A stretch of 64,000 nt of DNA. Source: Yersinia entomophaga (GTDB lineage Bacteria; Pseudomonadota; Gammaproteobacteria; Enterobacterales; Enterobacteriaceae). The position numbers were made by a program, and so were the translations under genes. The notes under the pieces are model-generated. The model did not search any database. It saw nothing but the letters and a program-made list of their open reading frames with translations, and had not been told where the DNA came from. Below are positions 54,889 to 64,000 of the stretch, piece by piece. Each line of letters begins with the position of its first letter. Within the stretch, counting starts at the first letter, position 1. The stretch is taken from assembly GCF_001656035.1 (NCBI RefSeq), contig NZ_CP010029.1:3049602-3113601 (forward strand). Direction: 5' to 3'.

Positions 54889-56040
54889 ATGTTTGAACCT
54901 ATGGAACTGACCAATGACGCGGTGATTAAAGTCATCGGCGTCGGCGGTGGCGGTGGCAACGCCGTTGAACACATGGTGCGTGAGCGCATCGAAGGTGTTG
55001 AATTCTTCGCCGTTAATACAGACGCTCAGGCGCTACGTAAAACGGCAGTTGGCCAGACTATCCAGATCGGTAGCGGTATTACCAAAGGTCTGGGTGCTGG
55101 TGCGAACCCGGAAGTGGGTCGTAATTCTGCGGAAGAAGATCGCGAAGCGCTGCGTGCAGCACTGGATGGCGCGGATATGGTCTTCATCGCGGCAGGTATG
55201 GGTGGCGGTACCGGTACTGGTGCTGCGCCTGTAGTTGCGGAAGTAGCAAAAGAACTGGGTATTCTGACAGTGGCCGTGGTTACCAAGCCTTTCAACTTTG
55301 AAGGCAAGAAACGCATGGCGTTCGCTGAGCAGGGTATCGCTGAGTTGTCTAAACACGTTGATTCATTGATCACTATTCCGAACGACAAGTTGTTAAAAGT
55401 TCTGGGTCGCGGCATCTCTTTACTGGATGCATTCGGCGCAGCTAACGACGTGTTGAAAGGTGCCGTTCAGGGTATCGCCGAACTGATCACCCGTCCTGGC
55501 CTGATGAACGTCGACTTTGCTGACGTGCGCACCGTGATGTCCGAAATGGGTTATGCCATGATGGGTTCCGGCGTCGCTTGTGGTGAAGATCGTGCGGAGG
55601 AAGCGGCAGAAATGGCGATTTCCAGCCCGTTGCTGGAAGATATCGACTTATCTGGTGCCCGTGGCGTTCTGGTCAACATCACCGCTGGTTTCGACCTGCG
55701 TTTGGATGAGTTTGAAACCGTAGGTAACACCATTCGTGCCTTCGCGTCTGATAATGCTACCGTGGTTATCGGTACCTCATTAGACCCGGAAATGAACGAC
55801 GAGCTGCGTGTTACTGTGGTTGCGACTGGTATCGGCATGGACAAACGTCCGGAAATCACGCTGGTTACCAACAAGCAAACTCAGCCAGTGATGGATCACC
55901 GTTATCAGCAGCACGGTATGTCACCGTTACCGCAGGAAGTGAAGCCTGCGGCGAAAGTGGTGAACGACCAAACTGCTCAAACGAACAAAGAGCCGGATTA
56001 TTTGGATATTCCAGCGTTCTTGCGCAAGCAAGCTGATTAA
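54889..56040 (+). CDS. ftsZ: Tubulin-like cell division GTPase FtsZ
   Basis: A 383-residue GTPase that polymerises into the Z ring. The tubulin signature GGGTGTG lies at 104-110, the T7 loop '[11 protein letters not shown]' near 207, and the conserved C-terminal peptide '[15 protein letters not shown]', which binds FtsA, ZipA and ZapD, is complete. The start at 54889 ([14 protein letters not shown]) with ribosome site GGAGAG gives the E. coli length; an in-frame ATG 54 bases upstream is in the ftsA-ftsZ gap. ZapD, which binds FtsZ, is encoded about 6 kb downstream. Confidence 0.98.
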   Translation: MFEPMELTNDAVIKVIGVGGGGGNAVEHMVRERIEGVEFFAVNTDAQALRKTAVGQTIQIGSGITKGLGAGANPEVGRNSAEEDREALRAALDGADMVFIAAGMGGGTGTGAAPVVAEVAKELGILTVAVVTKPFNFEGKKRMAFAEQGIAELSKHVDSLITIPNDKLLKVLGRGISLLDAFGAANDVLKGAVQGIAELITRPGLMNVDFADVRTVMSEMGYAMMGSGVACGEDRAEEAAEMAISSPLLEDIDLSGARGVLVNITAGFDLRLDEFETVGNTIRAFASDNATVVIGTSLDPEMNDELRVTVVATGIGMDKRPEITLVTNKQTQPVMDHRYQQHGMSPLPQEVKPAAKVVNDQTAQTNKEPDYLDIPAFLRKQAD

Positions 56041-56076
56041 TTTCCAAAAATTTGGTATCTCCGCTCTTTGTGCTAA

Positions 56077-57060
<984 letters not shown>

Positions 57061-57062
57061 AG

Positions 57063-57587
57063 CTACTTATCACGTTTGGTTGCGTTGGCACTCTCTCCGG
57101 CCAACGCAGCCAGTCGTTCCAAAATAGTCCTCAATTTCTCTGGGCTACGGCTCGCCAATCCTCGTAATTCCTTTGCACTTTCCAAACTCAAGTGACGTAA
57201 TGGCGCTGACTCTTCGCTTTTTTGCGCGGCCTGAGCGGTTTCTTGTATTTTGTTCTGCCCTTTCGCCATTAACGCAGGATTAATCCTGATGTCGATTGAA
57301 GACAATGATGGTAGAATTTGCGCTCGTAGTGCAGAAAGCAGGTTAGATTGTTCGTAACGTAACCGCATTAGCCAACTGGCGTTGGCGGTTTCTAGCACCA
57401 AAATACTCTGTCGATAATTGGCCACACGGCACCAAGGCTGCAACTGTGACGGAAGCAATGCTTTTACCGCACGATTGAGCTTTAACAGTGCGACTGCGCG
57501 CTGCTGTACATTGTGCAGTGGGCCTTTCTCCGTTGCGGTCGCATCGTCGAACAGAACATCTAATAATTGTGGGCGGCTTTCACGCAT
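57063..57587 (-). CDS. DciA/DUF721-like protein
   Basis: A 174-residue basic protein whose first 100 residues look like the DUF721 (DciA) domain: '[17 protein letters not shown]' helix, '[19 protein letters not shown]' strands, and '[18 protein letters not shown]'. The C-terminal part is a charged, Gln/Glu/Ala-rich tail, probably disordered. DciA is the ancestral loader of the replicative helicase DnaB; E. coli uses phage-derived DnaC instead. Whether this copy still loads helicase is unknown. It is on the opposite strand inside the lpxC-secM-secA region, converging with lpxC and starting 28 bases from the secM GTG. The family call is from recall of the domain pattern. Confidence 0.75.
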   Translation of the reverse strand: MRESRPQLLDVLFDDATATEKGPLHNVQQRAVALLKLNRAVKALLPSQLQPWCRVANYRQSILVLETANASWLMRLRYEQSNLLSALRAQILPSLSSIDIRINPALMAKGQNKIQETAQAAQKSEESAPLRHLSLESAKELRGLASRSPEKLRTILERLAALAGESANATKRDK

Positions 57588-57615
57588 TGACAGGGCTCCG
57601 GCGGATTTTAAACTT

Positions 57616-58149
57616 GTGATCGGTATTCTAAATCGTTGGCGACAATTTGGCAGACGTTATTTCTGGCCGCATCTCCTATTGGGGATGGTCGCGGCGAGTC
57701 TTGGCGTGCCGTCAAACTTGTCCAGCGGGCCAGATCAAACCGCACTGCCGAGTACATCTTCCAGCCAAAGCCGCCAAAATCACGGTGCGACCAACTTTAA
57801 TAGTCTAGCTCTGCTGCAAGAGACGCATCGCCGTCCTTCCTTCAGCGTAGACTATTGGCAGCAGCATGCGCTTCGCACCGTCATTCGTCACCTTTCTTTT
57901 GCTCTTGCACCGCAGGTCGCCTATAGCCGCGTGCAGGAAGCCGAGACGCTAGAACAGGTAGAGCCGACGCAAATTCAACAGCTTGCGCTACTGGATACGC
58001 TTAATGCGTTGCTAACCCACGAGTCGCGGCCTCCGACCATCATTCGCTATACCAAACGAGCGCCTCAGCCCGTTTTATCCCTTCATCAACCCGGCTTATG
58101 GCTTGCGCAGGTACAAGGCATTCGTGCCGGACCGGTTCGTTACAGCTAG
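57616..58149 (+). CDS. secM: Secretion monitor SecM (SecA regulator)
   Basis: A 177-residue exported arrest peptide that senses Sec activity. A GTG start at 57616 gives '[32 protein letters not shown]', the long basic signal sequence of E. coli SecM. The middle has '[24 protein letters not shown]'. The C-terminal arrest element '[13 protein letters not shown]' keeps Trp162 and GIRAGP at 168-173. When secretion is slow, the stalled ribosome unfolds mRNA and raises secA translation. The position matching Phe150 of E. coli is His157. The frame open upstream of 57616 overlaps the reverse-strand gene and is not used. Confidence 0.92.
   Translation: MIGILNRWRQFGRRYFWPHLLLGMVAASLGVPSNLSSGPDQTALPSTSSSQSRQNHGATNFNSLALLQETHRRPSFSVDYWQQHALRTVIRHLSFALAPQVAYSRVQEAETLEQVEPTQIQQLALLDTLNALLTHESRPPTIIRYTKRAPQPVLSLHQPGLWLAQVQGIRAGPVRYS
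58117..58134 (+). other. SecM ribosome-arrest codons GIRAGP
   Basis: These six codons encode Gly168-Ile-Arg-Ala-Gly-Pro173. In E. coli the ribosome stalls with Gly165 in the P site and Pro166-tRNA in the A site; here those are Gly172 and Pro173 (CCG at 58132-58134). The secA ATG lies 92 bases downstream, within reach for the stalled ribosome to open the ribosome site. Confidence 0.88.
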
Positions 58150-58226
58150 TTATTCCTCTGAAGTCTTTTAACTTAATGTAACCTTTGACCGCCGGTTTGG
58201 TGGTCTTGTAAGAGATATAAAGAATT

Positions 58227-60944
58227 ATGCTAATCAAATTACTCACTAAAGTTTTTGGCAGCCGTAACGATCGAACCCTGCGTCGTATGCGCAAAGTGGT
58301 TGATGTGATCAACCGTATGGAACCGGACATGGAAAAACTGTCCGATGAAGAATTAAGAGCCAAAACGGATGAGTTCCGCGCACGATTGGCGAAAGGCGAA
58401 GTGTTGGAAAACCTGATTCCAGAAGCTTTTGCTGTGGTTCGCGAAGCCAGTAAACGCGTATTCGGCATGCGTCACTTCGATGTGCAGCTGTTGGGCGGTA
58501 TGGTTCTGAACGAGCGTTGTATTGCAGAAATGCGTACCGGCGAAGGTAAAACTTTAACCGCAACGCTGCCAGCTTACCTGAATGCTCTGACTGGCCGCGG
58601 CGTACACGTGGTTACCGTCAACGATTATCTGGCTCAGCGCGATGCGGAAAATAACCGTCCACTGTTCGAATTCCTCGGCTTAACTATCGGTATTAACCTG
58701 CCGGGTATGACAGCTCCAGCGAAGCGTGAAGCCTATGCCGCTGATATTACTTACGGTACTAACAACGAATACGGTTTTGACTACCTGCGCGACAACATGG
58801 CGTTCAGCCCGGAAGAGCGTGTGCAGCGCAAACTGCACTATGCGTTGGTGGATGAGGTTGACTCCATCCTGATCGATGAAGCGCGTACTCCGTTGATTAT
58901 TTCTGGCCCTGCGGAAGACAGTTCCGAAATGTATATTCGGGTTAACAAACTGATTCCTAAACTGATCCGTCAGGAAAAAGAAGATTCCGATACCTTCCAG
59001 GGTGAAGGCCACTTCTCGGTAGATGAAAAGTCCCGTCAGGTGCATTTAACTGAACGTGGCTTGATCATGATCGAGCAGATGTTAGTGGAAGCCGGCATTA
59101 TGGACGAAGGTGAATCTCTGTACTCACCGGCCAATATTATGCTGATGCACCACGTAACCGCCGCGCTGCGTGCCCACGTACTCTTTACCCGCGACGTTGA
59201 CTACATCGTTAAAGATGGCGAAGTCATCATCGTTGATGAACACACTGGTCGAACCATGCAAGGCCGCCGCTGGTCTGACGGCCTGCATCAGGCCGTTGAA
59301 GCCAAAGAAGGGGTGGAAATCCAGAACGAAAACCAAACGCTGGCTTCCATTACTTTCCAGAACTATTTCCGTATCTACGAAAAACTGGCCGGTATGACCG
59401 GTACTGCGGATACCGAAGCCTTTGAATTCAGCTCTATCTATAAGCTGGATACCATTGTGGTTCCAACCAACCGCCCAATGATACGTAAAGATCTGCCGGA
59501 TCTGGTCTATATGACTGAAATGGAAAAGATTGGCGCCATCATTGAGGATATCCGCGAGCGTACTGCTAACGGCCAGCCAGTGCTGGTTGGTACGATTTCC
59601 ATCGAGAAATCCGAAGTGGTCTCTGCTGAACTGACCAAAGCCGGCATCGAACATAAAGTTCTGAACGCTAAATTCCACGCCATGGAAGCCGAAATTGTGT
59701 CTCAGGCGGGTCAGCCGGGTGCGGTTACCATCGCGACCAACATGGCCGGCCGTGGTACCGATATTGTGTTAGGCGGAAGCTGGCAGAGTGAAATCGCACA
59801 GTTGGAAAATCCGACTGAGGAGCAAATTGCCGAAATTAAAGCCGCATGGAAAATTCGTCACGATGCGGTTCTGGCATCCGGCGGTTTACACATCATCGGT
59901 ACTGAACGTCACGAATCCCGTCGTATTGATAACCAGCTGCGCGGTCGTGCGGGTCGTCAGGGTGATGCCGGTTCTTCACGCTTCTACCTGTCAATGGAAG
60001 ATGCGTTGATGCGTATTTTTGCCTCTGACCGTGTGTCAGGCATGATGCGTAAACTGGGTATGAAACCGGGCGAAGCCATTGAGCATCCTTGGGTAACCAA
60101 AGCGATTGCTAACGCACAGCGTAAAGTCGAAAGTCGTAACTTCGATATTCGTAAACAGCTGCTGGAATACGATGATGTAGCCAACGATCAGCGCCGTGCA
60201 ATCTACAGCCAGCGTAACGAGTTGCTGGACGTGTCTGACGTTAGCGAAACTATCAACAGTATTCGTGAAGATGTGTTCAAAGTTACGCTGGATAGCTACA
60301 TTCCGCCGCAATCTTTGGAAGAAATGTGGGATGTTGAGGGGCTGGAACAGCGTCTGAAAAACGACTTCGATCTGGATATGCCGATTGCGCAATGGCTGGA
60401 AGATGAACCACAGCTGCATGAAGAAACCCTACGTGAGCGTATTCTTCAGCAGGCAATTGACGTTTACAAACGCAAAGAGGAAGTTGTCGGCGTTGAAATG
60501 ATGCGCAGCTTCGAAAAAGGCGTGATGCTGCAAACGCTGGATTCCCTGTGGAAAGAGCATCTGGCAGCGATGGATTATCTGCGTCAGGGTATCCATTTAC
60601 GTGGCTATGCGCAGAAAGATCCTAAGCAGGAATATAAGCGCGAATCTTTCGCTATGTTTGCTGCGATGCTGGAATCTCTGAAATATGAAGTGATCAGCGT
60701 GCTGAGTAAAGTTCAGGTACGTATGCCGGAAGAGGTCGAAGCGCTGGAAGTTCAACGCCGTGAAGAAGCTGAGCGTTTGGCCAGACAGCAACAGCTGAGC
60801 CATGAAAATGACAATAGCGCCCTGATGTCTGAGGAAGAGGTGAAAGTTGCAGCCAGCCTTGAACGTAAAGTGGGCCGTAACGATCCTTGCCCTTGTGGTT
60901 CAGGTAAGAAATATAAGCAATGTCATGGCCGTTTGCAGAAATAA
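58227..60944 (+). CDS. secA: Preprotein translocase ATPase SecA
   Basis: A 905-residue motor ATPase that drives proteins through SecYEG. '[18 protein letters not shown]' is the Walker A region (about 101-118), '[16 protein letters not shown]' the Walker B region, '[14 protein letters not shown]' and '[11 protein letters not shown]' the second helicase lobe, and the C-terminal zinc-binding tail '[14 protein letters not shown]' is intact. Expression is coupled to SecM arrest 92 bases upstream. Length is close to E. coli (901). Confidence 0.98.
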   Translation: MLIKLLTKVFGSRNDRTLRRMRKVVDVINRMEPDMEKLSDEELRAKTDEFRARLAKGEVLENLIPEAFAVVREASKRVFGMRHFDVQLLGGMVLNERCIAEMRTGEGKTLTATLPAYLNALTGRGVHVVTVNDYLAQRDAENNRPLFEFLGLTIGINLPGMTAPAKREAYAADITYGTNNEYGFDYLRDNMAFSPEERVQRKLHYALVDEVDSILIDEARTPLIISGPAEDSSEMYIRVNKLIPKLIRQEKEDSDTFQGEGHFSVDEKSRQVHLTERGLIMIEQMLVEAGIMDEGESLYSPANIMLMHHVTAALRAHVLFTRDVDYIVKDGEVIIVDEHTGRTMQGRRWSDGLHQAVEAKEGVEIQNENQTLASITFQNYFRIYEKLAGMTGTADTEAFEFSSIYKLDTIVVPTNRPMIRKDLPDLVYMTEMEKIGAIIEDIRERTANGQPVLVGTISIEKSEVVSAELTKAGIEHKVLNAKFHAMEAEIVSQAGQPGAVTIATNMAGRGTDIVLGGSWQSEIAQLENPTEEQIAEIKAAWKIRHDAVLASGGLHIIGTERHESRRIDNQLRGRAGRQGDAGSSRFYLSMEDALMRIFASDRVSGMMRKLGMKPGEAIEHPWVTKAIANAQRKVESRNFDIRKQLLEYDDVANDQRRAIYSQRNELLDVSDVSETINSIREDVFKVTLDSYIPPQSLEEMWDVEGLEQRLKNDFDLDMPIAQWLEDEPQLHEETLRERILQQAIDVYKRKEEVVGVEMMRSFEKGVMLQTLDSLWKEHLAAMDYLRQGIHLRGYAQKDPKQEYKRESFAMFAAMLESLKYEVISVLSKVQVRMPEEVEALEVQRREEAERLARQQQLSHENDNSALMSEEEVKVAASLERKVGRNDPCPCGSGKKYKQCHGRLQK

Positions 60945-60983
60945 AGCTGCGATTAGCCAGCAATAGTTAAAACAGTAAATAGC

Positions 60984-61013
60984 GGGGCGGCCAAATAGAC
61001 CGCCCTTCTTTTT
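60984..61013 (+). terminator. Terminator after secA
   Basis: Stem GGGCGG / CCGCCC with a loop of about nine bases, followed by TTCTTTTT, 40 bases after the secA stop and before mutT. Confidence 0.85.
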
Positions 61014-61066
61014 GCTTAATATCGCGGAATCAGGATGTGAACGTGAGATAAACGAGGAATATCAGA

Positions 61067-61459
61067 ATGAAACATTTGCAGATCGCCGTGGGTATCATCC
61101 GTAATGCGCAACGCGAGATTTTTATTACCCAGCGCGCGGCAGATTCCCATATGGCGGGTTTCTGGGAGTTTCCCGGAGGGAAAATAGAACAGGGTGAAAC
61201 CTCGGAAATAGCTTTGTATCGTGAGCTATTGGAAGAGGTCGGTATTGTTGCGCAAAATGCGGTGCAGATAACCACTCTGGAACATCGTTTTCCTGACCGA
61301 ATTGTCACTCTCAGTTTCTATCTGGTAGAACAATGGCAGGGCGAACCTTTTGGTCGGGAGGGCCAGCCGGTGCGCTGGGTTAAGCAAGAGGAGTTACGGG
61401 CTGAGGAATTCCCAAAGGCTAATCTATCGATAGTTGAGTTACTGGTTTCTCAGGCATAA
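61067..61459 (+). CDS. mutT: 8-oxo-dGTP diphosphatase MutT
   Basis: A 130-residue Nudix hydrolase that removes oxidised guanine nucleotides from the pool and so prevents A:T to C:G mutations. The Nudix box is complete: 'GGKIEQGETSEIALYREL' followed by 'LEEVGI' (about residues 36-60). The N-terminal 'LQIAVGIIRNAQREIFITQR' and 'HMAGFWEFPGG' are typical. Length is as in E. coli (129). It lies downstream of a terminator, so it either depends on read-through from secA or has its own promoter. Confidence 0.97.
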   Translation: MKHLQIAVGIIRNAQREIFITQRAADSHMAGFWEFPGGKIEQGETSEIALYRELLEEVGIVAQNAVQITTLEHRFPDRIVTLSFYLVEQWQGEPFGREGQPVRWVKQEELRAEEFPKANLSIVELLVSQA

Positions 61460-61466
61460 TCACACT

Positions 61467-61500
61467 CAGATTGGAGCACACAATGCGTGGCTCCAATCTG
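61467..61500. terminator. Hairpin between converging mutT and yacG
   Basis: Perfect 11-bp stem CAGATTGGAGC / GCTCCAATCTG, with a smaller CAC/GTG stem inside the loop, directly between the stops of converging genes. No U-tract follows; the termination role is inferred from position. Confidence 0.6.
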
Positions 61501-61508
61501 TGAGCGCA

Positions 61509-61709
61509 TTAGCGCGGATCTTCCTCACTCCATTCATCGCTATCTGAGAGTTCTCCCTGACTTGGAATACGCTTCTCTTCATCGGCCCACTCGCCAAGGT
61601 CGATCAACTGACAGCGTTTGCAGCAAAAAGGACGATACGGGCTTTGCTCGCCCCAAATAACGATTTTCCCGCAGGTTGGGCAATTAACCTGTATTTCAGT
61701 TGAATCCAT
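61509..61709 (-). CDS. yacG: Zinc-binding DNA gyrase inhibitor YacG
   Basis: A 66-residue protein that binds GyrB and inhibits gyrase in E. coli. Four zinc ligands are in place: 'CPTCGK' (Cys10, Cys13) and 'FCCKRC' (Cys29 and Cys33, with an extra Cys30). The rest, '[17 protein letters not shown]', is nearly as in E. coli, and the tail is acidic. The start at 61709 has the ribosome site AGGAGAG; upstream in-frame ATGs would add non-family residues. It follows zapD by 63 bases. Confidence 0.95.
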   Translation of the reverse strand: MDSTEIQVNCPTCGKIVIWGEQSPYRPFCCKRCQLIDLGEWADEEKRIPSQGELSDSDEWSEEDPR

Positions 61710-61772
61710 ATTCTCTCCTAAAACTTGCTTACTGTATGACAACACAGCCATAAGCATCAATAAGTGCAAAAG

Positions 61773-62525
61773 TTAACAACAGGCCAACTCAAAGTTTAAG
61801 CGTGCGGGTACAGTGCCATTCTCGCTATCCAGCGGTAGGAAACGTATCGCGTAGCGGGTTTTGTGGCCGGAAACCTGCGGATAAAGCTGATGTTCCATGG
61901 AAATTCGCAGTCGCAATAAATCAGCGCCGTCGGCATTATCCTGGAAGAATCCATTTAGGCTGATTTGGTTGCGCAACGGGCCAGACTGGCGAATTAAATC
62001 CAGAATCATGGTTAATGATTGATTCAGCGGAATTAACGTACCAAGTAATTCATTGGTATGCTGATTGCGTTGTTCCTGCGGCAGATGCAGCCAAATATGT
62101 AGCGTAGGCAGATCGAAACTACAACAACCGCCTGGAATACTGAGCCGTTGGCGAACCAGACTAATCATGCGATCTTCTTTCAGCGACTGTCCGATACGCG
62201 GTGCGGACATCAGCACTGATGCCCGGCTTTTCAGCTGAGCGCGTAATTCATCAATCAACGCCATATCGACACCGGGAACATCAGCCCAGGCCTGAAGTTT
62301 TTGCTGCTGACGCTCAAGTTCTTTGAGTAAATCAGTGCGAACTTCCCCCCTTTCAAGCACATCGATCAGATCGGATGCGGTGCGAAAAAACGTTAAGGCG
62401 CTGGCGATATTATCCAGATTTCGCTGACTTTCTAACTGTTGCAGCAAAAACTCAATACGAAGCCAGGTGCGCATTTTTTCATTCAGCGGGTGTTCAAAAA
62501 GTACAGTTGAGGTGAGATCACTCAT
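61773..62525 (-). CDS. zapD: Z-ring-associated protein ZapD
   Basis: A 250-residue cytoplasmic protein (YacF/DUF1342) that cross-links FtsZ filaments through the FtsZ C-terminal peptide. Conserved blocks: '[19 protein letters not shown]', '[22 protein letters not shown]', '[11 protein letters not shown]'. The N-terminal part is helical, the C-terminal part beta-rich. Length is close to E. coli (247). The ATG overlaps the coaE stop (ATGA), so the two are coupled. Confidence 0.96.
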   Translation of the reverse strand: MSDLTSTVLFEHPLNEKMRTWLRIEFLLQQLESQRNLDNIASALTFFRTASDLIDVLERGEVRTDLLKELERQQQKLQAWADVPGVDMALIDELRAQLKSRASVLMSAPRIGQSLKEDRMISLVRQRLSIPGGCCSFDLPTLHIWLHLPQEQRNQHTNELLGTLIPLNQSLTMILDLIRQSGPLRNQISLNGFFQDNADGADLLRLRISMEHQLYPQVSGHKTRYAIRFLPLDSENGTVPARLNFELACC

Positions 62526-63142
62526 CGGTGTAAATCCTGTTGGGTCACCGTCGCCAACCTTAAATACCGGTGATGAAGCGAGGCAACGAGCGGTGGGATC
62601 GTGGAAGGATCGCCGCTATTGTCGATAATGTCATCCGCACAGGCCAGACGCTGTTGCCGCGTGGCCTGCGAAGCTAAAATATGTTCTGCCTGCTGACGGC
62701 TGATACCGTCTCTTGCCATGGTGCGTCTAAGCTGAATCTCAGGGGTGACATCCACGACCAATACTCGGTTAGCTCTATGGCTCAGGTTATTCTCAACCAG
62801 TAAGGGGACAACCCAAAGTACATAAGCCGCTTTTGCAGCTGCGAGCTGACGCTGAGTTTCTTGCTGAATCAGTGGATGCAACAGCGCATTGAGCCAGTTT
62901 TTTTCCATCGGGTCGCTAAAAATCTTTTCCCGCAGCTTGGCTCTATTCAGGCTGCCGTCTGCCAGCAGGATAGAATATCCATAACGGGCTTTAATCTCAT
63001 TTAACGCCGGCATTCCAGGCTCAACAATCTGTCGGGCAATGATATCCGCATCAACCAGCGGTACGCCGAGATCGGCAAAAGCATTAGCAACGGTACTTTT
63101 CCCACTACCAATTCCGCCTGTAAGAGCAACAATATAGGTCAT
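62522..63142 (-). CDS. coaE: Dephospho-CoA kinase
   Basis: A 206-residue P-loop kinase for the last step of coenzyme A synthesis, phosphorylating the 3'-hydroxyl of dephospho-CoA. Walker A 'GGIGSGKST' is at residues 9-17; '[13 protein letters not shown]' holds the catalytic Asp; '[12 protein letters not shown]' and 'RVLVVDV' follow. The start at 63142 ([10 protein letters not shown]) matches E. coli; the longer open frame upstream has no family match. It heads coaE-zapD-yacG. Confidence 0.96.
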   Translation of the reverse strand: MTYIVALTGGIGSGKSTVANAFADLGVPLVDADIIARQIVEPGMPALNEIKARYGYSILLADGSLNRAKLREKIFSDPMEKNWLNALLHPLIQQETQRQLAAAKAAYVLWVVPLLVENNLSHRANRVLVVDVTPEIQLRRTMARDGISRQQAEHILASQATRQQRLACADDIIDNSGDPSTIPPLVASLHHRYLRLATVTQQDLHR

Positions 63143-63399
63143 TACATTGCCTTGCATACTGCCGTTGAATACCCGAATTGTAACTGAAAGCTGTGTGTAA
63201 GACATAGCGCGGATGCATTCGGATTTTGAATCTGTCTTTAATGCCTATTCTCTGGCCGAGGGAGTATTTTTTATATCAATATTGCTGATAGTTACGCTGC
63301 TCGGAATAGTGTAACCAGACGAACCAGTCAGGAAGGGAAAATGCATGGTTTTCAGGTAATTTGTGGGAGTGTAGCCTAAATAAAGTTAAATTCGCAGTC

Positions 63400-63427
63400 T
63401 TGCCGAAGAATTATTCCTGCGTATGAT
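63400..63427 (+). promoter_or_regulatory. Putative guaC promoter
   Basis: TTGCCG (63400-63405), a 16-base spacer and TATGAT (63422-63427) lie about 75 bases before guaC in the divergent gap from coaE. Motif-based call only. Confidence 0.5.
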
Positions 63428-63503
63428 AGCTTCACTGGAAATGGCGTCTATTACGCCCGATCTCATCATGCGATCCATCGCCAATAACCAGGAAACCAAA
63501 GCC

Positions 63504-64000
63504 ATGCGTATTGAAGAAGGTTTGAAATTAGGTTTTAAAGATGTCTTGATTCGACCTAAACGCTCCACGCTGAAAAGTCGCTCCGCAGTTGAGTTAGAGC
63601 GTCAGTTTACCTTCAAACATTCAGGCTATAAGTGGGCTGGTGTACCCATTATTGCAGCGAATATGGATACCGTCGGCACCTTCCGCATGGCTGAGGTTCT
63701 CTCCTCATTTGATGTTCTTACCGCAGTACATAAACACTATTCCGTTGAACAATGGGCCGATTTTGTTCGACGTGTGCCTGAATCGGTACTGCGCCACGTC
63801 ATGGTTTCTACCGGTACATCTCAGGCAGATTTTGCCAAAATGAAGCAAATTCTGGCGCTTTCTCCTGCGCTGAAATTTATCTGTATTGATGTAGCCAATG
63901 GTTACTCTGAGCACTTTGTTGCTTTCCTGCAACAGGCTCGCGAAGCTTGCCCTGACAAAGTGATTTGCGCAGGTAATGTAGTCACAGGCGAAATGGTTGA
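63504..64000 (+). CDS. guaC: GMP reductase (3' end outside window)
   Basis: The first 165 codons of GMP reductase, which converts GMP to IMP with NADPH in purine salvage; the complete enzyme is about 347 residues. The visible part matches E. coli closely: '[20 protein letters not shown]', '[17 protein letters not shown]', '[13 protein letters not shown]', 'HVMVSTGTS', '[14 protein letters not shown]' and '[13 protein letters not shown]' up to the window edge. The catalytic Cys lies beyond the end. The frame is open to the last base, so there is no sign of truncation. Confidence 0.96.
   Translation, partial: MRIEEGLKLGFKDVLIRPKRSTLKSRSAVELERQFTFKHSGYKWAGVPIIAANMDTVGTFRMAEVLSSFDVLTAVHKHYSVEQWADFVRRVPESVLRHVMVSTGTSQADFAKMKQILALSPALKFICIDVANGYSEHFVAFLQQAREACPDKVICAGNVVTGEMV

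Noticed and set aside
57418..57615. A 66-codon extension of secM
   Set aside because: It is antisense to the DUF721-like gene and precedes the recognisable SecM signal sequence.

Overview
The window is a stretch of chromosome from a gammaproteobacterium of the order Enterobacterales. Nearly every gene matches an Escherichia coli counterpart in order and length, but several differences place it outside the Escherichia/Salmonella group. A Yersiniaceae- or Hafniaceae-like genome is my best guess, inferred from gene order and sequence feel only. Base composition is near 50% GC, with clearly AT-rich islands at about 1.7-2.7 kb, 29.9-30.8 kb and 38.3-39.1 kb. No rRNA, tRNA, insertion sequence, prophage or CRISPR array was seen.

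Layout. At 0-1 kb is the end of the split exporter yjjP-yjjB, followed by folA. Between folA and apaH is a small AT-rich accessory segment holding a secreted DUF3757-like protein and a 66-residue unknown peptide. At 2.7-9.5 kb on the minus strand is the lptD-surA-pdxA-rsmA-apaG-apaH block (outer-membrane assembly, vitamin B6, ribosome maturation, Ap4A hydrolysis). At 9.7-18 kb are djlA, rluA, rapA, polB and the DedA gene yabI; the arabinose genes that lie between polB and yabI in E. coli are absent. At 18-21.5 kb is thiBPQ, the thiamine ABC importer, under a TPP riboswitch. At 21.5-25 kb is the sugar-phosphate stress module sgrR / sgrS-sgrT / setA. At 25-30 kb is leuABCD with a leucine attenuator (leuL). 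At 30.7-36.6 kb are leuO, an AMP-forming acyl-CoA ligase absent from this position in E. coli, and ilvIH. Then come cra and an alanine exporter alaE.

From 39.1 to 57 kb is the complete dcw (division and cell wall) cluster in canonical order: mraZ-rsmH-ftsL-ftsI-murE-murF-mraY-murD-ftsW-murG-murC-ddlB-ftsQ-ftsA-ftsZ-lpxC. It has a recognisable Pmra promoter and a three-repeat MraZ operator. It is followed by a reverse-strand DciA/DUF721-like gene, secM (with its ribosome arrest peptide), secA, mutT, then yacG-zapD-coaE on the minus strand and the first half of guaC.

No wholly new multigene system is evident. The points most worth a second look are: the 66-residue peptide and its secreted neighbour at 1.8-2.6 kb; an 8-G run at the murE/murF junction from which a -1 slip would read directly into murF; a DciA-like replication gene lying antisense between lpxC and secM; a SecM arrest motif with His in place of the first Phe; a long SgrS RNA with an enlarged SgrT; and the acyl-CoA ligase placed between leuO and ilvI.
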